NCBI GenBank assembly: GCA_019359245.1
Contig: JAHHHR010000002.1
Span: 124,001-188,000 of the forward strand
Direction: 5' to 3'
DNA from: Nostoc desertorum CM1-VF14
GTDB lineage: Bacteria > Cyanobacteriota > Cyanobacteriia > Cyanobacteriales > Nostocaceae
Length of the DNA stretch: 64,000 bases
Part shown: positions 9,700 through 18,988 of the stretch, in pieces
Position numbering within the stretch: position 1 is the first letter of the stretch
How the letters are laid out: each line of letters begins with the position of its first letter
Notes under the pieces: generated by a model
Databases searched by the model: none
What the model saw: only the letters and a program-made list of their open reading frames with translations
Told to the model about the DNA's origin: nothing
Made by a program: the position numbers and the translations under genes

Positions 9700-11982
9700 A
9701 TGATGATCGATGATGAAGAACTGAGAGACGTTTTCAAAGTAGCCAGCGAAGAACATCTGCAAAACCTGGATGATGGATTACTACATCTGGAAAACCATCC
9801 CGACGATCTAGCTGTCCTGGAAGCCTTGATGCGAGAGGCGCATTCTCTCAAAGGCGATGCCAATATGCTAGGAATCAAAGATATAGGCACTCTGGCACAT
9901 CAAATTGAGCATGTTTTGACTCAACTCAAGCAACAAGAAAACCCTGCGTCCTCGTTGGGCAATGGTACAACAGATTCACCCTATGAACGCCTCGCTCATG
10001 CGATCGCTGCTATCCGCAAACTCGTTCATGAAGCTGTCACCGGAGAACCTGCCAGGGTTGATACCTTTTATGCTCTGGCCGAATTGATGGGAGCGAGTGT
10101 GGGAGTAGGGGGAGCAGGGGAGGATGAGGGGGACAAGGGGACAAGGGGACAAGGGGATACGGAGAATGAAAAGATCCTCTCTGCATTCTCCACACTCCAC
10201 ACTCCACACTCAGCACTCAGCACTCAGCACTCTTCTAGCTACCGCATCGAAACCATCCGCGTTGGTACTCGCCACTTGGATACATTGATGACGCAAGCAG
10301 GGGAGTTAACTGTAACTAAAATTCGGATTGCTCATCGGCTGGGAGAAATTGAGGCGATCGCTAATCTGTGGGAAGAATGGAATCGAGATTTATTCACTAA
10401 TCGGTTTGCGTTCAGCCGAGAGCAACAAGGTGATGTCGCCCTCCAACGTCTAGAAACTTTTCATCATCACTCGGAAAAACGATTAGAGCAATTGGGTCAT
10501 TTAGTGAACACCCTGCGGAGTTCTCTTTCAGAAGACACAACTCGACTGGAACAACTAAGTAGCGATCTTGAAGAGGGGATTCGTACCCTGCGATTGCTGC
10601 CCTTTGCAACGATTTTCAACCTCTTCCCTCGGATGGTGCGCGATCTGGCGCAGCAGCAGGGAAAATTGGTGGAGTTGATCACAGAAGGCAAAGACACCCT
10701 TGCCGACAAACGCTTGTTGGAAGAAATGAAAGATCCGCTAATGCACATCCTGCGGAATGCGATCGATCACGGGATTGAGCCACCACAGGAACGGGAACGG
10801 CTAGGAAAACCAACAACGGCAACGATTCGGCTCAAAGCTTACCAGACTCCCACTAACATTGTGCTGGAAATCAGTGATGATGGCCGGGGGCTTGATCTGG
10901 ATAGAATCAAACAAATAGCGGTGAAGCGGGGCGTTTGCGGCGAGGAAGAATTAGCAGCAATGACTCCTAGCCAGATCCAGGCGTTGATCTTCGCACCGGG
11001 GTTTTCAACAGCCCCCCTGGTGACAGAAGTCTCAGGGCGGGGTGTGGGGCTGGATGTGGTGAAAACCAATGTCGAGAAATTGAAAGGTACGATTGAGGTA
11101 GAATCGTTTCCCGGATTGGGATGTACACTGCGCGTCAATCTCGGTATCACCTTGGCAACTGCCCATGTGTTGATTGTGCAAGTGAATCAAATGCCTTACG
11201 CCATCCCAGTCGAGTTTGTGCAAACCGCTTGTTTAATCAAGTCAGAAGAGATTTTTCCTTTGGAGGGACGGGACACAATAATTCGGGATAGCCAACCCAT
11301 TTCGATTGTGCAGTTGGCCGATCTATTAGAACTCCCCCCGATGCCATCTGGATTAACTCAAGAAACGGCGCTTTCTTGTATTATTCTCCAGGTTGGGCAA
11401 GCACAACTGGGTGTGGTGGTAGATGCCTTAGTGGATGAGCAAGATGTAGTGATTAAACCTCAAAGTCAGTTACTTAAACGAGTCCGCAATGTCTCTGGGG
11501 CAACAATTTTAGGCACTGGAGATGTGTGTATGGTGCTGAATCCCCAGGATCTGGTAAAGTCAGCCCGATCGCGATCGCAGTCCATTTCTTCTACCCACAC
11601 TCGTCAACTTGCATCCACAAAACCAACCGTCTTATTAGTTGAAGATTCTATTGCCACACGCACTCAAGAAAAGCGGATTTTAGAAACCGCAGGTTATCAA
11701 GTGATTACTGCTGTGGATGGTTTGGATGGATTGAACAAACTGCGATCGCACACCGTTGATGCCGTTGTTAGCGATGTGCAAATGCCAAATCTCGATGGCT
11801 TGGGGTTAACTGCTAAAATCCGCCAATATCAAGAATATAGCGAACTTCCAATTATCCTGGTTACTTCCCTTGCCAGCGATGAGGATAAACGTCGGGGTGC
11901 GGAAGCCGGAGCCAATGCCTACATTATCAAAGGCAGCTTTAATCAAGAAGCTTTGCTGTCAACCCTCAAACGGTTAGTGTAG
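9700..11982 (+). CDS. cheA: Hybrid chemotaxis kinase CheA with C-terminal receiver
   Basis: Histidine kinase of 760 residues. An Hpt domain (1-110) has phospho-acceptor His48 in AHSLKGDA. The dimerisation region is about 185-300. The ATPase domain has its N-box near 348 (LRNAIDHGIEPP), then DDGRGLD and GRGVGLDVV near 446. A CheW-like regulatory domain (about 460-610) and a receiver (from about 641) with phospho-acceptor Asp692 (SDVQMPN) follow. The kinase reads receptor state through CheW and phosphorylates CheB, response regulators and its own receiver. Between Hpt and dimerisation domain, residues about 128-180 are low-complexity (VGVGGAGEDEGDKGTRGQ, then HTPHSALSTQHS), encoded by G-rich and CACTC repeats inserted in frame. 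Confidence 0.94.
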   Translation: MMIDDEELRDVFKVASEEHLQNLDDGLLHLENHPDDLAVLEALMREAHSLKGDANMLGIKDIGTLAHQIEHVLTQLKQQENPASSLGNGTTDSPYERLAHAIAAIRKLVHEAVTGEPARVDTFYALAELMGASVGVGGAGEDEGDKGTRGQGDTENEKILSAFSTLHTPHSALSTQHSSSYRIETIRVGTRHLDTLMTQAGELTVTKIRIAHRLGEIEAIANLWEEWNRDLFTNRFAFSREQQGDVALQRLETFHHHSEKRLEQLGHLVNTLRSSLSEDTTRLEQLSSDLEEGIRTLRLLPFATIFNLFPRMVRDLAQQQGKLVELITEGKDTLADKRLLEEMKDPLMHILRNAIDHGIEPPQERERLGKPTTATIRLKAYQTPTNIVLEISDDGRGLDLDRIKQIAVKRGVCGEEELAAMTPSQIQALIFAPGFSTAPLVTEVSGRGVGLDVVKTNVEKLKGTIEVESFPGLGCTLRVNLGITLATAHVLIVQVNQMPYAIPVEFVQTACLIKSEEIFPLEGRDTIIRDSQPISIVQLADLLELPPMPSGLTQETALSCIILQVGQAQLGVVVDALVDEQDVVIKPQSQLLKRVRNVSGATILGTGDVCMVLNPQDLVKSARSRSQSISSTHTRQLASTKPTVLLVEDSIATRTQEKRILETAGYQVITAVDGLDGLNKLRSHTVDAVVSDVQMPNLDGLGLTAKIRQYQEYSELPIILVTSLASDEDKRRGAEAGANAYIIKGSFNQEALLSTLKRLV

Positions 11983-12040
11983 AGGTTTGCGGATGAATGA
12001 ACAATAATTTTCTTGTAAAATCTCAACTTACTATCAATTG

Positions 12041-13156
12041 ATGAAAAATGCCCCGATTCGCGTCTTTCTGGTGGAGGATTCGCTCGTCGCCTTAACCATC
12101 CTCAAGCGGATTCTGGCAAGTTCCCCGGAAGTGGATGTGGTGGGAACTGCTTCCAATGGCGTAGAAGCATTAGAGCGAATTCCAGCCGCACAGCCCCAGG
12201 TAATCTGCACCGATCTACACATGCCCAAAATGGATGGACTGGAATTCACCCGCCGGATTATGGCAGACTATCCCCGTCCTATTCTGGTGATCAGCGCCTC
12301 CGTCAACACTCAAGAAGATTCCCGTAATGTTTTTAAACTGCTGCAAGCGGGTGCTTTGGATGTTTTTCCCAAACCTAGCATTGACTCACTTTCAGACTAT
12401 GAACACGTCAAGCACGAATTAATTAACCGGATCAAAGTTCTGGCAGGGGTTACAGTCTTTACTCGCCACACTTCCCGTGCGACGGTAGAACCCAGAACGC
12501 ATCCTGTTAGCCCCAAAAGTAAGCCAGAACCATTCAACCCAAAACCGGTCTCACAATTCCCCATTCGTAATTCCCCGTCTCTGCCCAAAGTCGTGGCGAT
12601 CGGAGCCTCCACAGGCGGTCCCCAAGCATTGTACACGATTCTAAAACAACTGCCTGCAAACTTTCCCGTACCCATTCTGTGCGTCCAACATATCAGCGAA
12701 GGATTTCTGCAAGGACTGGTAGATTGGCTGGCAGCAGAATGTTCCCTGCGCGTGACGATCGCCCAACCGGGAGAATTTCCCAAACCGGGTACTGTCTACT
12801 TTGCTCCCGAACGACAACACCTGCAACTCGACACTCAAGGGCGATTAACCACCGTCAGCACCCCTGCCGTTTCCGGGCATCGTCCCTCCGTCACAGCTTT
12901 GTTTCAAGCCGTTGCCACCTCCTACCCGCGATCGGCGGTTGGTATTTTGCTGACTGGCATGGGACGGGATGGTGCAGATGGATTACAAGCGATCGCCCAA
13001 GCCGGAGGCACTACCATTGCCCAGGATGAACAAACCTGCGTTGTCTTCGGGATGCCCAAAGAAGCGATCGCTCTGGGAGCCGCCCAACATATTTTGGCGA
13101 TCGGCGAAATTGCTCCCATGCTATTGAATCGAATTTCCAGTTATAGGCTGAGTTAG
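12041..13156 (+). CDS. cheB: CheB protein-glutamate methylesterase/deamidase
   Basis: Protein of 371 residues with an N-terminal receiver (phospho-acceptor Asp58 in CTDLHMPKMDG) and a C-terminal CheB esterase domain. The complete catalytic triad is visible: Ser190 in GASTGGPQ, His217 in VQHISEG and Asp310 in GMGRDGADG. It removes methyl groups added by CheR, so receptor adaptation is complete within this operon. ATG 12041 is preferred over the TTG immediately before it. A linker of about 40 residues rich in Pro/Lys/Ser joins the domains. It lies 58 bp after cheA and ends the + strand chemosensory operon. Confidence 0.94.
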   Translation: MKNAPIRVFLVEDSLVALTILKRILASSPEVDVVGTASNGVEALERIPAAQPQVICTDLHMPKMDGLEFTRRIMADYPRPILVISASVNTQEDSRNVFKLLQAGALDVFPKPSIDSLSDYEHVKHELINRIKVLAGVTVFTRHTSRATVEPRTHPVSPKSKPEPFNPKPVSQFPIRNSPSLPKVVAIGASTGGPQALYTILKQLPANFPVPILCVQHISEGFLQGLVDWLAAECSLRVTIAQPGEFPKPGTVYFAPERQHLQLDTQGRLTTVSTPAVSGHRPSVTALFQAVATSYPRSAVGILLTGMGRDGADGLQAIAQAGGTTIAQDEQTCVVFGMPKEAIALGAAQHILAIGEIAPMLLNRISSYRLS

Positions 13157-13262
13157 GTGCAGCCATAACCCATCTGGCTCAGAAGGTTAACCCGTTACAG
13201 TTGTGCTTCACAGATCCTACCAGCAGACTTGGCAATCCCAAATTGGATGATGAACAAGCAGA

Positions 13263-13646
13263 TCAAGAACCAATAAATTTTCGTACAGCTTCGCGCAATT
13301 GTTCAGCATCAAAAGGTTTGATCAGATATTCTGTTGCACCCGCCAGATGACCCTTTACCCGGTCGAAGGGGGAATTTTGAGAAGTTACCATAATCACGGG
13401 CAAATGCTGAAACTGGGGCAGGCTCCGCACCGTGCGGCAAAACTCCAACCCGTTTACATCCGGCATCTGCACATCTAATAGCAAGACTGAAATCCGTTGA
13501 TGATAAATGATCGACAGGGCATCAACCGCGTTAGCGGCTGTTATTACTTGATAGCCCGGTTCTAACGCTCGTTTAATCATTTGATGAATCACAAGGCTAT
13601 CATCAAGCGCGAGAACAATCGGTGAGCTTGTCGTACCATTTGACAT
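13263..13646 (-). CDS. Single-domain response regulator (CheY-like)
   Basis: Receiver-only protein of 127 residues. Acidic pocket Asp15/Asp16, phospho-acceptor Asp58 (LLLDVQMPD), the T/S position in MVTSQNS, and Lys110 in LIKPFD are all present, so it should be phosphorylated normally. It has no output domain, and so acts by protein contact, either as a CheY-like output or as a phosphate sink. It is convergent with cheB and lies 98 bp downstream of the adjacent histidine kinase on the same strand, making that kinase or the CheA above the likely phosphodonors. Confidence 0.9.
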   Translation of the reverse strand: MSNGTTSSPIVLALDDSLVIHQMIKRALEPGYQVITAANAVDALSIIYHQRISVLLLDVQMPDVNGLEFCRTVRSLPQFQHLPVIMVTSQNSPFDRVKGHLAGATEYLIKPFDAEQLREAVRKFIGS

Positions 13647-13743
13647 ACTTTACAAGTCGATGAGTCAATCATCGTTGGCGTTTAGCCTAGCATTCCCAAA
13701 GGAAGACTTGAACAATTGATATTTTGATAATTTTTTACACGTT

Positions 13744-15786
13744 TCAAGTACTTTTAACCAGAGGCTCAACTGGAATTTGAATCCAGAACTCGCTGCCTTT
13801 CCCAAGTTCTGAGGAGCATTTTAAAATGCCGCCATGTTTTTCAACCACGATTTGATAGCTGATAGACAGTCCCAGCCCGGTTCCCTTGCCGATCGGTTTG
13901 GTTGTGAAGAATGGATTGAACAGTTTTTGCTGGGTTGTTTCTGTCATCCCAGAACCGTTATCTCGAATCCGAATCACTACACTATCTGCGTGGGAAGGTT
14001 GGGATAGATCGGAACTACCCGATTTTTCTTTACTAATGAGTTCTGTTTGAATGGTAATGATCGGATTAGGCGTTTCATCTAAGGCATCGATCGCGTTACC
14101 CAAAAGATTCATAAATACTTGATTTAATTGCCCCGCATAACAATCAACAGGCGGTAAATTTTCGTACGCTTTAATCACTTGAATCTCAAACTTGGCACTG
14201 GTTAATTTCAAGCGACTCTTCAAAATTAACAACGTGTTGTCAATCCCTTCATGGATATTTACAGGTTTCATCTCGGCTTCATCCAGGCGCGAGAAGTTCC
14301 GCAAAGATAGGACAATTTGCCGAATTCGTTCTGCACCCATTCGCATCGACGACAATAGACTGGGCAAATCTTGTGTTAAGAAATCAAAGTCGATGGTCTC
14401 CATCTTTTCCTGAATAGTAGCAGTCGCATTGGGATAGGTTGCCTGATAAAGATGCAATAGTTCCAGCAAATCTCGAACATAGTCGGTTGCATAAGCAATA
14501 TTGCCGTTAATAAAGTTGACCGGATTGTTGATTTCGTGGGCAACTCCGGCCACCAATTGTCCCAGGCTCGACATCTTCTCTTGCTGTATCAGTTGCATTT
14601 GGGTTTGCTGTAACTGGCTCAGTGCGTTCCCTAGATAGGTGGCTTGAGTTTGAGCGGCAAAGGCGGTTGCTCGTGTTTGGGCAAATAGTTCTGCCTGATC
14701 GAGAGCGATCGCTACTTGATCGGTGACAGCTTTGAGTAACCGAACTTCGCCATCAGTCCATTGGCGCGAACCGCGACAGTGATGGCAAACAATAGCACCC
14801 AATTGACCAGAGTGGGTTCTGAGTGGCAGCAACAGCACCGAGGTTACTGCCAGTTGACGCAGCAAGGCGCGATCCTCCGAGGTGAGTGGCTCTGAGGTCG
14901 TAGAAACATCCTCAATCCGTAGCATATCTAGATTTAAGATAGTTTCTGCCAGAACAGAACCATGCCCAAGGGAAAGTTCCCCTAGCGCCATCTGGATCTC
15001 TGGGTTAGTCGCTTCGTGAGTCACCATAAAGTTGAACTGATCTTTGTTGGGCAGACACCATACAAAGTCACAGCGATCAACTTGCAACAGACTATGAATT
15101 TCATTCACCGCCGTTTGTAAAATCGTGTCCAGATCCAGAGAATTACGAATTTGATTTGCCAGATTAAACAGAATTGAATCTTGTTGACCAACCAATTCCT
15201 GAGTAATCAATTGCTGTTTTAGTTGTTTGATTTCCGGGATTATTTGACGCAGCTTTGTGGTGTTACGTTTTAACTCCAATTGCACTACTACTTGGTGGCT
15301 GAGTGTCTGCAATCCCTTCTGTTGTTTCTGGCTCAGATCACGCGGTTCAAAGTCCATGACGCAGAGTGTACCTAAAACGCAACCGCCAGATGTTACCAGG
15401 GGGACTCCGGCATAAAACCGGATATTGGGAGCATTTATAACGAAGGGATTGGTGGCAAAGTTGGGGTCAGCTAAGGTATCTGGAATCACAAATACATCTG
15501 ACTGGCGAATGGTGTAGTTACAAAACGTGAGGTCTCGTCGAATTTCTGTTAATGTGATTCCCACCTTAGACTTAACCAACTGGCGATCAGCTCCGATAAA
15601 ACTCACCTGCGCCATTGGAGTTTGGCACAGATCAGCCGCCAGTGCCGTCAATTCATCCAATGCCTGATTGGGTGAAGTATCCAAACCCTGAAACTGATAC
15701 ACTGCTTTGAGCCGTGTCAGTTCGCTGGTGCAGGGCATCGTTGTGCAGGAGAGCATGGAATCAAGTAATAATTCAGGAATTTTCAT
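13744..15786 (-). CDS. Two-GAF sensor histidine kinase
   Basis: Soluble kinase of 680 residues with no membrane helices. GAF domain 1 is at about 30-175, GAF domain 2 at about 210-365, then a coiled coil. The dimerisation domain has phospho-acceptor His417 in GVAHEINNPVNF. The ATPase domain has an N-box (LLGNAIDALDE), G1 (DNGSGM) and G2 (GKGTGLGLS). No Cys typical of a bilin-binding GAF was confirmed, so the ligand is unknown. It is co-directional with the single-domain regulator downstream, a plausible partner. Its ATG (15784-15786) overlaps the TGA of an upstream kinase relic. Confidence 0.92.
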   Translation of the reverse strand: MKIPELLLDSMLSCTTMPCTSELTRLKAVYQFQGLDTSPNQALDELTALAADLCQTPMAQVSFIGADRQLVKSKVGITLTEIRRDLTFCNYTIRQSDVFVIPDTLADPNFATNPFVINAPNIRFYAGVPLVTSGGCVLGTLCVMDFEPRDLSQKQQKGLQTLSHQVVVQLELKRNTTKLRQIIPEIKQLKQQLITQELVGQQDSILFNLANQIRNSLDLDTILQTAVNEIHSLLQVDRCDFVWCLPNKDQFNFMVTHEATNPEIQMALGELSLGHGSVLAETILNLDMLRIEDVSTTSEPLTSEDRALLRQLAVTSVLLLPLRTHSGQLGAIVCHHCRGSRQWTDGEVRLLKAVTDQVAIALDQAELFAQTRATAFAAQTQATYLGNALSQLQQTQMQLIQQEKMSSLGQLVAGVAHEINNPVNFINGNIAYATDYVRDLLELLHLYQATYPNATATIQEKMETIDFDFLTQDLPSLLSSMRMGAERIRQIVLSLRNFSRLDEAEMKPVNIHEGIDNTLLILKSRLKLTSAKFEIQVIKAYENLPPVDCYAGQLNQVFMNLLGNAIDALDETPNPIITIQTELISKEKSGSSDLSQPSHADSVVIRIRDNGSGMTETTQQKLFNPFFTTKPIGKGTGLGLSISYQIVVEKHGGILKCSSELGKGSEFWIQIPVEPLVKST

Positions 15787-16175
15787 AGTTTTTTTAATTG
15801 AGGTGCGATCGCGCCAGAGATTTGTTCCACCAACTTCTTGATCGGTATTAGTTCCAAGGCGGTACCGCTATATTTCTAGGGATCATAGTTGGGAATGCAG
15901 TAGAACTTATAAAAGATGCGGGATTGTTCTTCCAAGTCAATTTAAACTCCGGTGTTGCTGACTTTGACAGGGAGTGAGGAGATGCTGAATGCTGACTTCT
16001 CAACTCTGGCTAACACTGTAATGATTCCCTCTGCTGGCGTATATTTGTAGGCATTATTCACAAGTTTTGTAACAATACGACTGAGGCTGAACATAAATAG
16101 CAATTCGCATTTTGAAACATTTTTACTGAGATTGAAGCTTTCAAAAACTTTCAAGCTCAATCCTTTGAATGACAA
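15783..16175 (-). pseudogene. Decayed histidine kinase, C-terminal ATPase domain remnant
   Basis: Reading the minus strand from about 16175, one continuous frame encodes a recognisable ATPase domain. The N-box region reads RIVTKLVNNAYKYTPAEG, then VKVSNTGV. After an in-frame TAA (15942-15944) the same frame continues with IDLEEQSRIFYKFYCIPNYDP, a TAG (15876-15878), then KYSGTALELIPIKKLVEQIS, to a TGA at 15783-15785. This corresponds to the family pattern of F-box, G-T-G-L-G-L and K-K-L-V-E segments, with the glycine residues of the G2 loop already mutated. There are two nonsense codons and no kinase N-terminus, so this is a relic. Confidence 0.85.
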
Positions 16176-16223
16176 AATGAGGGTTACAGCTGTTTGAAGT
16201 GACTGAAATCACGGGGTATATTA

Positions 16224-16405
16224 ATGGCGCAGCTGCTGTCGGCGCGTAGCCTCTCATAGAGAAGCTACGCCTACAGCACGCTGCGCCTACCCCTTTAAGG
16301 AAGCAAGCTGCGCGTAAGCCTCCCGCAGGGAACGCAGAGAAGAAGACACTCGCTGTAGGATGCCCGTACCCCTAAGCGGAAGCGAGCTACGGGTTTCCCC
16401 ATGAA
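16224..16405. repeat. Cluster of palindromic dispersed repeats
   Basis: GC-rich block in an otherwise AT-rich spacer. The clearest unit is a hairpin at 16244-16270: arms GCGTAGC and GCTACGC, with an inner TCTC/GAGA extension around an ATA loop. Further pieces (GCCTCCCGCAGGGAACGC; CCCGTA...TACGGG near 16361-16402) follow. Related units occur at 54173-54222 and inside the giant ATPase gene at 55876-55900. No gene is seen between this block and the peptidoglycan-binding gene. Confidence 0.75.
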
Positions 16406-16499
16406 CGACTGCCGATCCAAGGCGCTAAGAATCTAAATTTTAAATTTTTAAAACATTAACTTTCATACCCTATTCAAAGCTTTAAGAGTAGGGATAAGC

Positions 16500-17567
16500 C
16501 TAACGCCGCAAAAGAATTTCCCAGGTAGAGCCACCAACTACGCCGTCAGGTTCTAAACCGTAGCGCTTTTGTGCAGCTTTCACAGCTGCCTCAGTTGTCT
16601 CGCCAAAGTCTCCATCGGCATCGGCTTTCAAGAAACCAAGCTTTTTCAATTGTTGTTGCAACTTAATAACTTCAGAACCACGTAATCCTATACGCAAAAT
16701 TGGCAATCCTTCTGAGGTGTATTGAATCCCAGGGGTTGGCTGAGTAGTTGTCTTTGACTGAGTTCGAGTAGTTTGCCCAGTCCGTCTAGTTGACTGAGTT
16801 CTAGTATTTGATGTAGGACGATTCGGCGTTTTCTGTGTGCTTGAAGTTGTAGCTTTTCTTGGGGTAGTAGGTCTTGGCTCAGGGTTAGCCGTAACTCGTG
16901 TTACGGCTTTTTTTGGGGTAGTAGGTCTTGGTTCAGGGCTAGTCGCAACTTGTCTTGTGGTAGTAGGTTTTGGTTCGGGGTTAGTCGGAACTTGTGTTAC
17001 AGCTTGTCTTGGGGGGTTGGGATTTCCAACATTGGTGAGGTTGTTAGCCTGGGTTGGAACAGGAAAATTCGTAGCTGAGTTAAATCTTGGCTGGGAAGAA
17101 GGGACAGTTGATGCTACTTCTGGTTGATTAGGGAAAAGTCGTTGCCAAGTGTTGGCATCAACAACGCCATCTGGATTTAAGCCAGCTGCTTGTTTAAATC
17201 GGGAAACAGCACTGGCGGTATTCTCAGTATATGTACCATCTACGGCACCAGAGTAAAAACCCAAAAGTTTCAGAGCTGCCTGAAGTTCAGCTACGCGTTC
17301 GCCTTGGCTACCAACTTTGAGGATAGGGCGGTTGATAGTATTTCCAGGATTTACTTGGGCAATTTTTTGTGGCGCTGCTATTGATACTACAGCCGTTGAG
17401 GCAATAAGCAGAGGCGTAGTGCAGAACAAGAGTATTTCGATGGCTGATAACGATTTAGACTTCTTTGCCCACCAACCCTTTTGCCGTTTTTCCATTCTAC
17501 AGCGATTTACAGTTGGATCTAGTAATTTTAAGTAACTCAAAATACTTGCTGTCAGGCTGCTTTGCAT
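16500..17567 (-). CDS. Secreted protein with two peptidoglycan-binding domains
   Basis: Protein of 355 residues with a hydrophobic export segment at about 45-65 (IEILLFCTTPLLIASTAVVS). Two PG_binding_1 domains lie at about 80-146 and 288-355, each with the L-x-x-G-F/Y...D-G-x-F/Y-G/T...G-L-x-x-D-G-V-V pattern ending in W. Between them is a Thr/Pro/Arg-rich linker built from imperfect repeats (NPEPRPTTPRKA-like), also visible at DNA level around 16850-16990. It has no catalytic domain, so it probably anchors to or spaces the cell wall. Internal Met25 is a possible alternative start. Confidence 0.85.
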   Translation of the reverse strand: MQSSLTASILSYLKLLDPTVNRCRMEKRQKGWWAKKSKSLSAIEILLFCTTPLLIASTAVVSIAAPQKIAQVNPGNTINRPILKVGSQGERVAELQAALKLLGFYSGAVDGTYTENTASAVSRFKQAAGLNPDGVVDANTWQRLFPNQPEVASTVPSSQPRFNSATNFPVPTQANNLTNVGNPNPPRQAVTQVPTNPEPKPTTTRQVATSPEPRPTTPKKAVTRVTANPEPRPTTPRKATTSSTQKTPNRPTSNTRTQSTRRTGQTTRTQSKTTTQPTPGIQYTSEGLPILRIGLRGSEVIKLQQQLKKLGFLKADADGDFGETTEAAVKAAQKRYGLEPDGVVGGSTWEILLRR

Positions 17568-17656
17568 GGAATTTACTCCCAGAATATTCTCATGCTAATG
17601 GTACAGCCGCTTGCTCTAAAAAACAGCTGCTGCATTTTACGATTCCACATTTTCAG

Positions 17657-18928
17657 CTACGCGATCGCTTGATTAATTGCTTCTTCTTGACCAACTAAAG
17701 ACAAGTAAGGTGATTTTAAATACTTACAAGCTGAAGCGATCGCATCCTTGGCACTCACAGCCGCAATCAATTCTTGAAACTTGGTGTCAAAATCAATTCC
17801 TAAACCCAAAATTTCATACCAGCCGTATATCTGAGCAATTTGCCCATTTGTTTGCTTACCCAAGGCGTACTGCCCCAATATCTTATTTTTAGCAGCTTGG
17901 AGTGCGCTTTGGGATACTTCGACGGTAGACAATAAATCTACTTCTGTACGTAGTCCCTCTAAGGCAATGGTGGTATTTTCCGGTGCTGTACCCATATAAA
18001 CCACGAATGAGGCTGGAAATAGTCTCGTAGAGTAAAAGGCGGATACTTCATAAGCTAAACCGCGCTTTTCCCGCAATTCGACAAACAAGCGGCTAGAAAG
18101 CCCATTTCCCAAGTAGGTACACAGCAACTTCAGGGCGGCATAGTCAACAGAACTCACCGAGGTTCCCAAATAACCAAGCATCACGATTGATTGTTGTGTC
18201 TGTATTGGCTTAATCCTTACCTGCGGTTCCACCTTAATCTCAGGTAAATTCAATATTGGTAGTGCTTGGGCTGGCGCTTGCCAATCAGCAAAAACTTCTT
18301 CCACCAACGCGGCTGCATCTGTGGCTGTGACTCTACCAGCAATACTAATTACTACATTATCTGGACGGAAATAAGTTTGGTGATACTCCACTAAATCCGC
18401 ACGAGTTAAGCTACTCATGGTGGTTTCATCTCCCAGTACCGACATGGAGTAGGGATGATTTTGGTACATTACTTGCCGCATTTGTTCAAAGGCGACATTG
18501 AACGGTTGCTCTTTTTGGGAACGAATATCCTGGAGTGCTAAACGCCGTTCTAATTCCACTTGAGTTTCGGGAAAAGTAGGCGATCGCAAAATCTGCCCAG
18601 CCAATGTTAAAATTTCCCCAAAATCAGATGTTACCGTTTTGAAAGATAGTAAAAAATAATCAGTGCCAGCATCTGCACTCAAACTCGCCCCTACAGACTC
18701 GACTTTTTCAGCAATTTCCAAACTAGAAAGTCCATCGCATCCCTTTGTCATCACTGCTGATAGCAAATGTGCCAACCCTGCTTGCTCACGGTTTTCGTTA
18801 CAACTACCGGCACGCACAAAGATTCGTGCCGCAATAATGTCCGCAGCAGGATTTTCTGCCACCAGCACCACAATGCCATTATTTAATACGGTGCGGTGGA
18901 TAGGTGATTTTTGCAGCAAGGTTGTCAT
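17657..18928 (-). CDS. M16 family peptidase-like protein lacking the zinc motif
   Basis: Pitrilysin/processing-protease fold protein of 423 residues. Where active M16 enzymes have HxxEH, this one has HLLSA (54-58), so zinc catalysis is unlikely. The C-terminal M16 domain is intact, including the R-G-L-A-Y segment (REKRGLAYEV). It lies next to and downstream of a full-motif homologue; such active/inactive pairs form heterodimeric proteases in this family, with the inactive subunit contributing substrate binding. The frame opens further upstream through a run of TTTGTC-type short repeats; the ATG at 18926-18928 is taken as start because it precedes the first conserved segment. Confidence 0.88.
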   Translation of the reverse strand: MTTLLQKSPIHRTVLNNGIVVLVAENPAADIIAARIFVRAGSCNENREQAGLAHLLSAVMTKGCDGLSSLEIAEKVESVGASLSADAGTDYFLLSFKTVTSDFGEILTLAGQILRSPTFPETQVELERRLALQDIRSQKEQPFNVAFEQMRQVMYQNHPYSMSVLGDETTMSSLTRADLVEYHQTYFRPDNVVISIAGRVTATDAAALVEEVFADWQAPAQALPILNLPEIKVEPQVRIKPIQTQQSIVMLGYLGTSVSSVDYAALKLLCTYLGNGLSSRLFVELREKRGLAYEVSAFYSTRLFPASFVVYMGTAPENTTIALEGLRTEVDLLSTVEVSQSALQAAKNKILGQYALGKQTNGQIAQIYGWYEILGLGIDFDTKFQELIAAVSAKDAIASACKYLKSPYLSLVGQEEAINQAIA

Positions 18929-18988
18929 TTGTCCTTTGTCCTTTGTCATTTGTCATTTGTCAAAAACTAATGCCCCAATCCCCAATCC

